64,000 bases of DNA from Alphaproteobacteria bacterium (GCA_021296325.1 JAGWAR010000001.1:1-64000), one strand, 5' to 3'. Shown: positions 51,929 through 61,907, counted from the stretch's first letter. A program made the numbers and translations. Notes: generated by a model not told the origin, from the letters alone.

Positions 51929-53183
51929 GGCGTCCCATCTCGCGGCGAAGGTGGACGGCGAGCACGCCGATCAGAAGCAGGTTGGTCACCAGCAGTCCGG
52001 CAACCGCGCCGGTCGCGCCAAGGGCATCGATCAGCGGCATGGCGGCGGCAAGGGAGAACACTGCCGAAACGGCGGTGGCTTGAAAAATTGGCTTCGTGTT
52101 CTCCAGCGCACGAAGCCCGGCGCGAAGCGGCAGGCCGATAAACATGACGAGATAGATGACCGCGTACCAGTAAACGAGCGCGCCGTGCTCTGCATAGGTT
52201 TCCCCGAAGAAGAGCTCGAGCCAGAAGCCCGGCGCGAGAGCCGCGATCGCGCCGACGCCGGCCGTTGCCAACCCGCCGGCAACGCCAATCCGCCGGAGAT
52301 AGCCACCAAGCGCGGGGGGGCCTTCCTCGGTAAGGCGCCTAACGGCGTGCAGCGGCACGACGTTCTCCAGCCCCTGAAAGAAGATACGGTTGATCCCGAT
52401 CAACGTCTCCGCGGCACGCAGCGCGCCGACGGCCGCCGGCCCGAGCAGGCCACCCGAAACAATCAGAAAAAGATTCGTCGAAGCCCATTGCAACAGAGCG
52501 GAAGCCCCCATCCATTTCGCAAACTGCCAATGCCGGACCGAAATGGTGAGGAACGCCCTCAGCTGCCAGGCAAGCCGCCCCAGGAACGGCGCGCTGATCA
52601 GGATGGCGGTGGCGGACGCGGCGCCGATCAGCCAAAGCACGGTGGCGCTATCGAAGGTGAAGAAGGGAAGCAATAGCGCCAGCGCTACCAGCAGCCCCAG
52701 ATAGCCGATGACGTCGCTGATAAAGGCCATGACGGGACGTTCGCGGGTGAAAAAGTAACGCCGCAGAAAATCCCGAAGCTGAAAAAGAACCGCCGTGGCG
52801 GCAAGCGGAACCGCCAGGGCGCGGAGGTCCCATTCCGGACGCAGGGCGGCCACGCCATAGGCCCCGAGCAGGATCAGCAGAAAGGTGAGCCCGGCAAAGA
52901 TCAATTGCTGAAGAAAAAGCGCGCCGTAATAGGCCGGCGCTTCTGCGGGTTCCTGTTTGGGGCCGACGCTCATCATCGGCGAGACGATTACCGCCATTTG
53001 CAGGCTGGTGACGAAAAGAACGACCAGCCAGGCCAGGGTGAAACGCCCAAATTCTTCGATTCCCAAATGGCGGGCGATCAGGATGGTGGTCAGAAAGTTG
53101 ACGCCACTCACCATTCCCTGGTCCATCAACGCCCAGTTCATGTGGCGATGGCGTCTGACCGTGCCTACGATCCGGTCCAGCAT
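51918..53183 (-). CDS. Wzx-type lipid-linked oligosaccharide flippase
   Basis: A 421-residue MATE/MOP-fold membrane protein with about 12 to 14 membrane spans. MVSGVNFLTTILIARHLGIE followed by EFGRFTLAWLVVLF is the standard Wzx start. The ATG at 53183 (MLDRIVGTVRRHRHMNWALM) is preferred; the frame is open to 53396 without similarity. It would flip the completed lipid-linked repeat unit to the periplasmic side. Overlaps the TMPK-like gene by 11 bp. Confidence 0.88.
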   Translation of the reverse strand: MLDRIVGTVRRHRHMNWALMDQGMVSGVNFLTTILIARHLGIEEFGRFTLAWLVVLFVTSLQMAVIVSPMMSVGPKQEPAEAPAYYGALFLQQLIFAGLTFLLILLGAYGVAALRPEWDLRALAVPLAATAVLFQLRDFLRRYFFTRERPVMAFISDVIGYLGLLVALALLLPFFTFDSATVLWLIGAASATAILISAPFLGRLAWQLRAFLTISVRHWQFAKWMGASALLQWASTNLFLIVSGGLLGPAAVGALRAAETLIGINRIFFQGLENVVPLHAVRRLTEEGPPALGGYLRRIGVAGGLATAGVGAIAALAPGFWLELFFGETYAEHGALVYWYAVIYLVMFIGLPLRAGLRALENTKPIFQATAVSAVFSLAAAMPLIDALGATGAVAGLLVTNLLLIGVLAVHLRREMGRHDV

Positions 53184-53286
53184 GCTGCGTCCCCATGGCT
53201 TCCAATCGCATTGGATGCCGCCCCCCGCGGAGGCGGGCGCCACCTTATCATCTATGGGGAAAGCCGTCCCCTTCCCGGGGCCGGCG

Positions 53287-54369
53287 TCAGGACCGGGATG
53301 CGAGCCGCGTCCCGGGCGGATGGCCACCATAGGGCCGCACGAGCCCGCGCAAGCGAAGCCAGTTCCGATAAAGGCCGACGCGGCTTTCCGTGCCAAGCAG
53401 GAGTTCCCGCCGCAGGGTCTCCAGCGTGCCGGGGGTGACCGGGAAGAGGGCGGCGTAATCCGAAACGAGCCGCTCGAAGGCGCCAGACGCCAATCCGCGC
53501 GGCGGCATCAGCAGCCCCTCCGGCACCCCGTCGAGCCGGACGCCGAGACGCCGAAGCAGGTTGAGAAAGACCCGCGCGGGTTTCAGGAACCGGCCCTTGT
53601 CCGCCAGCCGCCCGACCGTGTCCCAGGCCAGCGCCTGCGTCCGTTCCAGCAGGCGAATCGCATCGACGGTCTTGCGCACGCTCATCGGCCCGAAAGCCAC
53701 CTTTGCCGCGTTCGTCAACGCAAGCAGGAAGCCGTGTTCCGGCGAAGGAATGCGCAGGCGCATGCCTTCGACGTCGACCCATCCCGAATCGGCAAAAACG
53801 GCTTCCGTCGTCAGCGAACGGTCGGCCGGATAGGCATCGGGGGCGATGTGCAGGTCGAGATTGGCGCTGCCGTCTTCGGAGACGAAGGGAAGAAAGCTCG
53901 TATCGGATATGAACCCCCACGGCGAACGCGGCGCGCCATCGAACCGGAACCCGCGGCCGGACAGAAACCGGATGAGCGGATCGAGCGCATCGGGGCGGAT
54001 CAGAAAATCGAGGTCACCGATGGTGCGCGCGTCCGGGTCGTCGTAAAGGCTGTGCGCGTTGGCGAAGCCTTTCAGGTAGACGACGTCGAAACCCGCCTCG
54101 CCGATCGCCTTTACCCAGCGCAGCTGGGCATGACGGAGAAAACGGTTGTAGAGGAGGTTTTTTTCGGCCGCCGCCGGGTCTACGAGTTCGCGTTTCAGCC
54201 GCGTGGCCGCCGGGCGCAACACTTCCTGCGCGAAGGCCGGCGATAACAGATCGACGAAGCGCTGCACCATCGCGGACGGCGGGGCAACGGACGCGTCCGC
54301 CGCCTCACGCGTGACCAGCGACCAGAACCCTTGCGTCGTACCCGTTTCGTCCCTTTGCCGCGTTTTCAA
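53287..54369 (-). CDS. NTP_transf_5-type uncharacterised nucleotidyltransferase
   Basis: A 360-residue protein of the family annotated as uncharacterised nucleotidyltransferases (PF14907). KGFANAHSLYDDPDARTIGD then LDFLIRP, the GxDxD-like core, and LDLHIAPDAYPADR fit this family. Members occur with HPr-kinase-like proteins in polysaccharide and peptide loci, as here (37939-38772). Function is unproven. It stands between the flippase (103 bp gap) and a phosphatase. Confidence 0.8.
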   Translation of the reverse strand: MKTRQRDETGTTQGFWSLVTREAADASVAPPSAMVQRFVDLLSPAFAQEVLRPAATRLKRELVDPAAAEKNLLYNRFLRHAQLRWVKAIGEAGFDVVYLKGFANAHSLYDDPDARTIGDLDFLIRPDALDPLIRFLSGRGFRFDGAPRSPWGFISDTSFLPFVSEDGSANLDLHIAPDAYPADRSLTTEAVFADSGWVDVEGMRLRIPSPEHGFLLALTNAAKVAFGPMSVRKTVDAIRLLERTQALAWDTVGRLADKGRFLKPARVFLNLLRRLGVRLDGVPEGLLMPPRGLASGAFERLVSDYAALFPVTPGTLETLRRELLLGTESRVGLYRNWLRLRGLVRPYGGHPPGTRLASRS

Positions 54370-54378
54370 GGGAATCCA

Positions 54379-55146
54379 CTATCCGGTTTGCAGGATCCGC
54401 TGTTCGGTGCCATCCAGAACGAGACAGGTTAGCACCCCGCTTGCGAAAGCGCCCGTGTCGATTCCAATCCGGTTCGGCTGAAATTCGGGCTTCGGCGAAA
54501 TCGTATGCCCATGAACGATGATCTTTCCGAAATCGTCCGCCGAAAAAAGAAACGCGTCCCGAATCCAAAGCAGGTCTTCTTCCGACTGTTCCTCAAGCGA
54601 ACGTCCGGGACGCACGCCGGCATGGACGAAAAAATAATCGCCTTCCTCGTGACGGAGGTCGAGCGCGCTTAGAAATTCGAGATGACGGCCGGGCAGCTTG
54701 CGCGCGAATTCGGCCTGCATCGTGGAAAGCTTGTCCGGCGTCAACGGCGAGCGGGGAACCGTCACGCCATAACTGTAAAGCGTCGCATCACCGCCATAGG
54801 CCAGCCAGCCGGGAGCGATGTCGGTGTCGTGCAGAAATTTAAGCATGGCGTCTTCGTGATTGCCCTTCAGATGCACGCTTTCAAAGCCGGGAAGCGGATC
54901 TTCGATCAGGCGATCGATGACCTCGCGGGAGGTCAACCCGCGGTCGACGTAATCACCGAGATAGACAACAACGTGACGCTTGCCGGCCTGCGTGCGGGCG
55001 TCTTCCTGGATTTTCGCCTGCAATTCCTCAAGCAGATCGACCCGGCCGTGAATGTCACCGATGGCGTAAGCCACGGTGCCGTTCGGGATTTTGGCCTTGG
55101 CGTCCGGCTGGTCCGATCGCCGCATGAAGCTGGAGAGGCTGCGCAT
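54379..55146 (-). CDS. PPP-family serine/threonine-type metallophosphatase
   Basis: A 255-residue calcineurin-like phosphatase. The full PPP motif set is visible: GDIHGRVDLLEELQAKIQ, YLGDYVDRGLTSREVIDRL, HLKGNHEDAML, YFFVHAGVRPG and IIVHGHTI. This is the PrpA/lambda phosphatase type with two metals. It could reverse serine, threonine or tyrosine phosphorylation within the locus (inference). Start ATG 55146 preferred; ATG 55125 possible. Divergent from the initiating transferase across a 112-bp gap. Confidence 0.9.
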   Translation of the reverse strand: MRSLSSFMRRSDQPDAKAKIPNGTVAYAIGDIHGRVDLLEELQAKIQEDARTQAGKRHVVVYLGDYVDRGLTSREVIDRLIEDPLPGFESVHLKGNHEDAMLKFLHDTDIAPGWLAYGGDATLYSYGVTVPRSPLTPDKLSTMQAEFARKLPGRHLEFLSALDLRHEEGDYFFVHAGVRPGRSLEEQSEEDLLWIRDAFLFSADDFGKIIVHGHTISPKPEFQPNRIGIDTGAFASGVLTCLVLDGTEQRILQTG

Positions 55147-55258
55147 GCCAAAGATATGGCCCTTTGGGCGCGCCTTCGCCAGAAGAAAAGTACGGGTGGC
55201 GGGCCTTTCGCATCCTCTTGATTGCGCCGAAATGTGCCCTATTCTTAGGGCCTTGCAT

Positions 55259-56695
55259 ATGGACGCGCCGCAAAGCTCCCGAAGGATTTCGACCGACCTG
55301 CAGACCTTCCTGGCAGGCTTTCTTCGCATTGGCGACGTCGCCGCTGTCGTCGTCACCGGCATTCTGGCCTATCGGATTCGCGAACTGGATTTCGACCTTC
55401 CCGGTGCCTATCAGGTCGCACTGGCGCTTGGGGCACTGTTGACCCTCAATTATTTCCATTTCGCCCGCCTTTACCGTTTCGCCAATCTTGCCGCACCCAT
55501 TCAGCAGTTCGGCCGGCTGGCCGTCACTTGGATCATCGTGATCGTGACGCTGATCTTCGTTGCCTATTTCACGAAAACGTCAGAGGAATACTCCCGTATT
55601 TGGGTGGTGCTTTGGTTTTCCCTCAGCTTCGCCGGCTTTCTTTGTCTGCGCTTTTTTTCAACCCTGCTGATTCGCCGCTGGCAGAAGACCGGGCAGCTTA
55701 CGCTGAACCTTGCCATCGTCGGCGCCAACGAACTTGGCCTGTCGCTTGCCAACCACCTGGCCGAAGACAAGCAGGCCGGCGTCCGGCTGGCCGGTTTTTT
55801 CGACGATCAGGCGGCGGATACGGGAAAGCTGGATGCTTATCCGGTTCTTGGCACGGTCGAGGATTTGCTGAAATACAGCCGCGATCACAAGCTCGACGAG
55901 GTCATCGTCGCCATGCCGTGGTCGGAAAGCGAGCGGCTTTTGAAGGTCCTGAAGAAACTGCGTACCCTGCCGATCAGCATTTACCTGTGCCCGGAAATTC
56001 TTGGCGCCCCGATCCCGATTCACAAATTCGACCGCATCGCCGGCTGGCCGATGCTGGCCGTACAGGAACGGCCTTTAAGCGGTTGGGACCTGCTGGTGAA
56101 AACGATTGAGGACTATATCCTCGGCAGTCTGCTGCTGGTGCTGCTCACGCCGTTGATGATTGTCATTGCGATCGCCATCAAGCTGGACAGCGCGGGCCCG
56201 ATTTTCTTTCACCAGCGGCGCTATGGCTTCAACAACAACTTAATCAACGTCTACAAATTCCGGACGATGTACCACACCGAGGAAAGCCGGACGGCGGCCC
56301 GTGCCGAAGGCGCCGTGCCGCAGGCCAAACGGAACGACCCCAGGGTGACGCGGGTCGGCGGCTTTTTGCGGCGCACGAGCCTGGACGAACTGCCCCAGCT
56401 TTTCAACGTGCTGCAGCGGCAGATGTCCCTGGTCGGGCCGCGGCCGCATGCCGTCGTCCACAACGAACAATACGCCAAGATCATCGACGATTATTTCGGC
56501 CGCCATCGCATGAAGCCGGGCATCACGGGATGGGCCCAGGTGAACGGATTCCGGGGGGAAACGAGTTCCTACGAGAAAATGCAAAAGCGGGTTCATTACG
56601 ACCTTTACTATGTCGACAATTGGTCGCTTTTCTTCGACCTTAAAATCCTGTTTCTTACGTTCTTCGTGCCCTTCATGCAGGAAAATGCCTATTGA
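55259..56695 (+). CDS. Undecaprenyl-phosphate glycosylphosphotransferase (WbaP/WcaJ-like)
   Basis: A 478-residue initiator that places the first sugar phosphate on undecaprenyl phosphate. Several N-terminal membrane spans and a Rossmann CoA-binding-like region ([20 protein letters not shown]) precede the catalytic bacterial sugar transferase domain: [34 protein letters not shown] and GPRPH. Glucose-1-phosphate is the usual donor for the closest group. The ATG at 55259 fits; the frame is open upstream to 55076 without similarity. Overlaps the next gene by TTGA. Confidence 0.93.
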   Translation: MDAPQSSRRISTDLQTFLAGFLRIGDVAAVVVTGILAYRIRELDFDLPGAYQVALALGALLTLNYFHFARLYRFANLAAPIQQFGRLAVTWIIVIVTLIFVAYFTKTSEEYSRIWVVLWFSLSFAGFLCLRFFSTLLIRRWQKTGQLTLNLAIVGANELGLSLANHLAEDKQAGVRLAGFFDDQAADTGKLDAYPVLGTVEDLLKYSRDHKLDEVIVAMPWSESERLLKVLKKLRTLPISIYLCPEILGAPIPIHKFDRIAGWPMLAVQERPLSGWDLLVKTIEDYILGSLLLVLLTPLMIVIAIAIKLDSAGPIFFHQRRYGFNNNLINVYKFRTMYHTEESRTAARAEGAVPQAKRNDPRVTRVGGFLRRTSLDELPQLFNVLQRQMSLVGPRPHAVVHNEQYAKIIDDYFGRHRMKPGITGWAQVNGFRGETSSYEKMQKRVHYDLYYVDNWSLFFDLKILFLTFFVPFMQENAY

Positions 56696-58095
56696 ATCCC
56701 CGCGCCCTTCTCTTCTGGCTTCTGATGGCGATCGTGGCGCTCGCGCCCCTGCCCTTTGGCAGCAACCGCCCATGGTCATGGTCGCTGCTTGGCGTGCTGG
56801 TGGGACTGCTCGTTCTCTTCTGGGTGGCCGCCGCCTATCGCGATCGCACGCTCATCCAGATCGAATGGCGGCGCTCCCGCATCATCGTGGTGCCGTTCGC
56901 CGTATTGATGCTGTGGTTCCTTCTGCAGGCAAGCGGCCTGACGCCGGATGCCTGGCACCATCCGCTTTGGGAGAAAGCCGCGGGCGTGCTCGGGGTGCCG
57001 CTTACGGGGGCGATCAGCCTTAATCCGGAAGCGAGCAAGATGGCCGTGATGCGCCTGCTTGCCTATGGCGGCATCTTCTGGCTCGCCTTTCAGTTGGGCC
57101 GCAACGAAGAACACGCCCAGCGGGTTTTCTGGGTCGTTGCGATCACCGGCCTCGTTTATGCGATCTATGGCCTCGTTGCGCATCTCAGCGGCAGCCAGAA
57201 AATCCTCTGGTATCCGAAATGGGCCTATGAGGAATCGCTGACCAGCACCTTTATCAACCGCAACAATTTCGCCACCTATGCCGGGATCACGCTGATCACC
57301 ACCCTGGCGCTGCTGGTTGCCGAAATCCGCCGCATCCTGCGCTACAGCCCGATCGCCGCCAGCCATTTTCTGGGCTTTCTCGATGCCTGCGGGTTCCGTT
57401 TCTACCTGCTGATCGTCGCCTGTGGCACGATCTTCACGGCCCTGCTGCTCAGCCATTCCCGCGGCGGGTTCCTGAGCGCGCTGGTTGGCATCGGGGCCTT
57501 CATGGTCGTTTCCGGCATGCGGCTGCGTAGTCGCGAGCCGGTTCTCAATTTCCTGCCGGCGGCCATCGGTGGCACCCTGGCGCTGGGCATGATCGTCGCC
57601 ATCCTGCTGGTAAGCGGCAAGCAGACGTTTACCCGCATCGACGAAGCCTTGAGCACCGGTGGCGACCGTCTGGCAATCTATGAGCGCACCGCCGAGGCGA
57701 TCGGAGACTTTCCCATGGTGGGCACCGGCATCGGCGCCTTCAAGGAAAGTTTTCGTCTCTACCGTGACGCGGATTTCCGTTTTTCCGTCGAGACCATCGA
57801 CCGCGCCCACAACACCTATCTGGAACTTGCCCTCGAAGGCGGCCTGCCGGCCCTGATCCTGATGGTGCTGCTGTTGGCCTACCTGACGCTGCTTTGTTTT
57901 CTGGGCACGCTCAGACGAGGGCGCAGCGCCATTTACCCGGCGGTGGGCGTGGCAACAACCGCGCTGGTTGCAACCCATGCGATGGTGGATTTCAGCATTC
58001 AGGTGCCGGCCGTCGCTGCCACCTATCTGCTGCTATTGGGCGTGGGGACGGCCCAGTCCTGGTCACAACGGGCCTATCCCGCCGCGCCCGTCTAG
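56692..58095 (+). CDS. O-antigen ligase/polymerase-like membrane protein (second)
   Basis: A 467-residue polytopic protein with about 11 hydrophobic segments. LLSHSRGGFLSALVGIGAFM carries the conserved SRGG of the Wzy_C/O-antigen ligase domain, and IDRAHNTYLELALEGGLPAL the HNTYLE motif. Second such protein in this locus; here the motifs match the Wzy_C family better. TTG start at 56692 overlaps the upstream stop. Its stop and the stop of the convergent next gene share CTAG (58092-58095). Confidence 0.88.
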   Translation: MNPRALLFWLLMAIVALAPLPFGSNRPWSWSLLGVLVGLLVLFWVAAAYRDRTLIQIEWRRSRIIVVPFAVLMLWFLLQASGLTPDAWHHPLWEKAAGVLGVPLTGAISLNPEASKMAVMRLLAYGGIFWLAFQLGRNEEHAQRVFWVVAITGLVYAIYGLVAHLSGSQKILWYPKWAYEESLTSTFINRNNFATYAGITLITTLALLVAEIRRILRYSPIAASHFLGFLDACGFRFYLLIVACGTIFTALLLSHSRGGFLSALVGIGAFMVVSGMRLRSREPVLNFLPAAIGGTLALGMIVAILLVSGKQTFTRIDEALSTGGDRLAIYERTAEAIGDFPMVGTGIGAFKESFRLYRDADFRFSVETIDRAHNTYLELALEGGLPALILMVLLLAYLTLLCFLGTLRRGRSAIYPAVGVATTALVATHAMVDFSIQVPAVAATYLLLLGVGTAQSWSQRAYPAAPV

Positions 58096-58778
58096 AGACC
58101 CTGATAGGACTGGATAAGACGCTGGCGAAGTTCGGGCTCGTCGGCCAGCGAATCGTAGACAAGCTTTAGCGCGTAGCGTTTCTTCGCCAGTTCGGCGAGG
58201 CGGGTTGGTGCATGATGCGCCGCGATGAGGATTTGCGAGCGTAGCTGTTCAGTGGCTTGCGGATCCAGATGCACCCAGATGGCAAGACCGATGGCAAGGC
58301 GGCGCATGACGAGGCGGGGTTCCGTCGGCGCCGTCTCGACCGACATGGCGAAGAGCGGGCTTAAATCCTTCGAGGGCCCCTCGAGCGCCAAGCGTGCCTG
58401 AAGGAGCTGCACCCAGGCGTAGGGCTGCGCCGGGGAAAGCGTCAAACTGCGCCGCTCGGCGGCGATGCTTGCCTTGAGAAACTGGATTCCCTCCGCAGAC
58501 GCATAGCCCGCCTTGCCGGCCTGCACGAGATGAAGGCTGCCGATTTCCGCATGAAGTTTCGGATCGGCAACCCAACCGGCGGCTGTCTTGCGCGCCGCAA
58601 TTGCGTTTTTGGCTGCTCCTTCGGATACCGCCTCCCCCTTGCTGACCGCCTCAAGCGCGGCATGGGAGGGAAGCACCGTAAGTGCGGAAATCAGTCGGGG
58701 AACGGCAAACCAGAGCGCAAAGAAGGCAAGGATGCAGGGGAAGGCCAACAGGACAAGGGTATCGGAATTTCGCCGCAC
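58092..58778 (-). CDS. Exopolysaccharide-locus hypothetical protein with one membrane span
   Basis: A 228-residue protein with an N-terminal membrane anchor (LVLLAFPCILAFFALWFAVP) and a helical, TPR-like remainder (SLTLSPAQPYAWVQLLQARL). The pattern resembles small unnamed proteins placed next to Wzy/Wzz genes, perhaps assembly scaffolds. No catalytic motif. Lies 14 bp downstream of the Wzz/BY-kinase gene on the same strand. Confidence 0.7.
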   Translation of the reverse strand: MRRNSDTLVLLAFPCILAFFALWFAVPRLISALTVLPSHAALEAVSKGEAVSEGAAKNAIAARKTAAGWVADPKLHAEIGSLHLVQAGKAGYASAEGIQFLKASIAAERRSLTLSPAQPYAWVQLLQARLALEGPSKDLSPLFAMSVETAPTEPRLVMRRLAIGLAIWVHLDPQATEQLRSQILIAAHHAPTRLAELAKKRYALKLVYDSLADEPELRQRLIQSYQGL

Positions 58779-58792
58779 GGCAGGGCTTCTCC

Positions 58793-61042
58793 TTATGCCT
58801 CCTTGTAGTAGCGGTCGTAGTCCTCGTAATAGTGACTCGACCCCCCGAACCCATACTGCGCGCTCTTGCGAACGTCGACAAGGCTCAGGACGACGCCGGC
58901 CAGATTGGTCCCGGCTTCAAGCAATTGCTTCAGCCCGGCCCTGGCGGTGTTGCGGTCGGTCCTTGCCCAGCGAACCATGAAGACCGTCTTGTCGACGTTG
59001 CGGGCCAGAATCAGCGCATCGGAGACGGCAAGCAGGGGCGGCGCGTCCAGGATGACGAAATCGAAGAGTTCGCCCAGCTGCTGGGTAAGGTTGCGCATCT
59101 GCTGGGAGCCAAGCAGGTCGGCTGGATGCGGCACGGACGGCCCGGCGGGGATGACCCGCAAACCCGAGCGCACATCCATTTCCATGATGCCGCTCAAGTC
59201 CATCTGACCGGCGAGGTAATTGCTAAGCCCTTGTTCGTTCGGCATGCCGAGGGCTTCATGGACACTGGGGTGGCGCAAATCGCAATCGATCAGAACGCAT
59301 TTCTGCCCGGAACGGGCCGCCGAGACGGCCAGGGCCACGGCCCCCGACGTCTTCCCCTCGCCCGGCACGGACGAGGTCACCATGATGGCCTTGGGCATGC
59401 CCTGGACGCTGGACAGCGCAAGCGAGGTGCGTATCCGGCGAACCGATTCGCCGAAGATACTGTTCGGTCGTTCCAGCGCCGCCTTGTACGGGGACTCTCC
59501 GTCGCGCAGGTGCGGGAAAAGGCCCAGCACCGGCTGGCCCGTCACGTTTTCCAGCTGTTCGGCCGTCCGGAAACCGGAATCGAGGTATTCGAGAACGAAG
59601 GCAAGGGCGATACCGCCGATCATCGAGGCGAAAAGGGCCGCCATCACCATGAGGCGCTTCTTCGGATAGTAGGGCGAACTGGGCTCGACGGCGCGGGAGA
59701 TAATGCGGGCATTCGCCTGAATCAGTTCGTCGTCCTGCACCTTCGTTTCCTGGAATCGGGTCAGAATCGTTTCGTAGAGCTGCTTGTTCGCCTCGACTTC
59801 GCTTTCCAGCGCGTTGATGGTGGTTTCCGCTTCGGCCTGGGCCTCGATCTTCTTCTGCAACGAGGCGATTTCCGCTTCCAGATTCGCTTCCCGCACGCGG
59901 GCAATTTCAAGCTCGTTGCCGAGGTTAAGCGCGATCTTGTTGACTTCGTTTGCGATGTTCTTCCGCAAATCTTCCAGTTCGTTCGCGGCCAGCGTCATCC
60001 GGGGATGGCCTTCCCGAAGCTGGGTCTTGTACTCGGCAATCTTGCGGAGAAGCTGCGATTCCTGCTCCCGAAGCTTCTGGATAAGCGGCGAATTGATGAC
60101 GGCAGCCGCCGATTCGACGCTACCCGACGCGGCCAGTAATTTTTTAATCTGTTTGCTCTGCGCTTCCGCCTCGGCCCGCTTCGTCCGGGCGATAATCAGC
60201 TCGGAGCTCAAATCGGCGAGCTGGTTCTGGTAGACGCTCCGCCCCCCCGTTTCGACGATGCCGGAGGCGCGGCGAAATTCATCAAGCCGGCGTTCGGATT
60301 CGATCACCCGGCGGCGCAGCTGATCGGTGCGCTCGCTGAGCCAGTCCGTGGCGCGCACGGTGGCCGCACCGCGCGTTTCCAATTGGTCGAGAATGTAGAT
60401 TTCGGCCGCCGTATTCGCGAGCCGGGCAGCCACCCGGGGGTTTGTCGACGCATAGCCAACGGCAATGATGCGTGAAGTGAACGACGGCGAAACGCTAAGA
60501 CCGGCAAGGTAATAGTCCGTTGTATATTCAAGTATGAGCTCGCGTTTCTCTTCAGGCGAAAATCCGGCCCACGGGTCTTCTTCCTCTCCCGCCTCGAAAA
60601 GCCAGTTCCGAATCGAATCGAGAAGCCCCGGTTTGGGAGGTTCCAGGTACGGATTGAATAGCGGATCCTCGACGAGATTGAGCATCTCGACGGTCTTAAC
60701 GGCAAGCTCGCGCGATCCGATGACGGCGGCTTCGGTTTCGTTCGTATAGTAATCCGTGCGCAGGCCCTGGGTGACCGCATCGATGTTCAACACGTTCTGC
60801 TGATTTTCTTCCAGAACCAGCAATGTCTCGGCCCGGTAAAGCGGCGTGATCTGGGTGACGAAAAGGGCGGTGAAGCTGGTGACCAGGAACATGATCCCGG
60901 CAATCAAATACTTCCGCCGACGCAGCACGCCCAGAAGGTAGGCGAGGTCGAGCTGTTCCTCATCGTCAACGAACGTCTCGACGTTCGATGCACGGGAATC
61001 GTCCGAACCTGGAAAACGACGGACGGTTACCATCCTGTTCAC
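58793..61042 (-). CDS. Wzz co-polymerase fused to a BY-type tyrosine kinase
   Basis: About 749 residues, combining a Wzz chain-length domain (LDLAYLLGVLRRRKYLIAGI start, a long coiled coil, second membrane span YPKKRLMVMAALFASMIGGI) with a cytoplasmic BY-kinase: Walker A VTSSVPGEGKTSGAVALAVS, Walker A' CVLIDCDLRHPSVHEALG, Walker B FVILDAPPLLAVSDAL. The C terminus has a tyrosine cluster (QYGFGGSSHYYEDYDRYYKE), the autophosphorylation tail. GTG at 61042 follows an AGAGGAG site; further upstream GTG 61090 and ATG 61060 have worse sites. Controls glycan chain length by cycles of phosphorylation. Confidence 0.93.
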   Translation of the reverse strand: MNRMVTVRRFPGSDDSRASNVETFVDDEEQLDLAYLLGVLRRRKYLIAGIMFLVTSFTALFVTQITPLYRAETLLVLEENQQNVLNIDAVTQGLRTDYYTNETEAAVIGSRELAVKTVEMLNLVEDPLFNPYLEPPKPGLLDSIRNWLFEAGEEEDPWAGFSPEEKRELILEYTTDYYLAGLSVSPSFTSRIIAVGYASTNPRVAARLANTAAEIYILDQLETRGAATVRATDWLSERTDQLRRRVIESERRLDEFRRASGIVETGGRSVYQNQLADLSSELIIARTKRAEAEAQSKQIKKLLAASGSVESAAAVINSPLIQKLREQESQLLRKIAEYKTQLREGHPRMTLAANELEDLRKNIANEVNKIALNLGNELEIARVREANLEAEIASLQKKIEAQAEAETTINALESEVEANKQLYETILTRFQETKVQDDELIQANARIISRAVEPSSPYYPKKRLMVMAALFASMIGGIALAFVLEYLDSGFRTAEQLENVTGQPVLGLFPHLRDGESPYKAALERPNSIFGESVRRIRTSLALSSVQGMPKAIMVTSSVPGEGKTSGAVALAVSAARSGQKCVLIDCDLRHPSVHEALGMPNEQGLSNYLAGQMDLSGIMEMDVRSGLRVIPAGPSVPHPADLLGSQQMRNLTQQLGELFDFVILDAPPLLAVSDALILARNVDKTVFMVRWARTDRNTARAGLKQLLEAGTNLAGVVLSLVDVRKSAQYGFGGSSHYYEDYDRYYKEA

Positions 61043-61157
61043 GCCATCTCCTCTGGCCATCTCCCGAAAGGAGAAGCCATTTTGACCCACCCGGTCCTGC
61101 CCTGTCCGGCTACCCGGCTATGTTTTGCTTTTATATAGTTGGGAATTTGCAGGAATT

Positions 61158-61186
61158 TATCTATATTTTTAAGTAAGTTGGGTCAA
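61158..61186 (-). promoter_or_regulatory. Probable promoter of the Wzz/BY-kinase gene
   Basis: On the minus strand TTGACC (complement of 61181-61186), a 17-bp spacer and TAGATA (complement of 61158-61163) lie in an AT-rich stretch that stands out from the GC-rich surroundings. It would give a leader of about 110 nt before GTG 61042. The rest of 61043-61316 shows only AT-rich sequence and a GC-rich inverted repeat (about 61228-61248). Confidence 0.5.
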
Positions 61187-61316
61187 TCTTTTTACGAATT
61201 ATCAGAAGGCCCCGCCGGCAAGGGGCACCGTGGGCGGCCCGGAACCGGCCCGGCGAAAATAAACCGGATTATTATTAACTATCTATAATTGCTTGTTTTT
61301 TTCCGGGAGCAGAGGG

Positions 61317-61907
61317 CTAAAAGAGGCGCCGCTCGACCTCGATCGTATCCCCCGGCAGGACCGGAACGTCAAGCGTCGCCTGGTAGCGCACCTTGCCTTC
61401 CGCCGTGCGGCGGATCAGCAGGACGGCGTCCGTCTTCGCCCGCCGGGTAAAACCGCCGCCGATGGCGATGGCCTGGCGAATGTCGATGCCGCTTTGATAG
61501 GGGTAGCTGCCCGGCTTGTTGACCTGGCCCAGGATGAAGAAGGGCCGGAAATTCCGGACCTCGATGCTGACCCTCGGATCGACGATGAATTCCTTGTCCA
61601 GCCGTTCCTCGAGCTGGCCTTGAAGGGCGCGGACGGTTCGCCCGGCCGCTTCGATCTGCCCCATAAGCGGCAACGAAATGAAACCGGCGCTGTCGATCTC
61701 GAATTCGCCGGAAAGGTCCGCATGGCCGAAAACCGTGACGTTCAGCTTGTCGCCGGGGCCCAGGTAGTATTCGGACGCCTCCACCTGGGCGTGGGCCGGC
61801 GCGGCGAGCACTCCGATAACGAACAGGCAGGCCAGCGCGAACAGCGCGCGCCATCCCGCGCGCGCCGTGGCGGGCCTTAGAGACGGAATGTAAACTGTGC
61901 CAACCAT
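61317..61907 (-). CDS. Polysaccharide export protein (Wza/KpsD-type)
   Basis: A 196-residue periplasmic/outer-membrane exporter. Signal peptide ends PAHA-QVEASEYYLGPGDKLNV, the last part being the conserved export-domain opening. Then DSAGFISLPLMGQIEAAGRT (SLBB-type) and ILGQVNKPGSYPYQSGIDI. It is short, with one SLBB-like repeat and no lipobox, as in many alphaproteobacterial systems. Its first codons overlap the upstream gene's end by 31 bp. Confidence 0.92.
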   Translation of the reverse strand: MVGTVYIPSLRPATARAGWRALFALACLFVIGVLAAPAHAQVEASEYYLGPGDKLNVTVFGHADLSGEFEIDSAGFISLPLMGQIEAAGRTVRALQGQLEERLDKEFIVDPRVSIEVRNFRPFFILGQVNKPGSYPYQSGIDIRQAIAIGGGFTRRAKTDAVLLIRRTAEGKVRYQATLDVPVLPGDTIEVERRLF

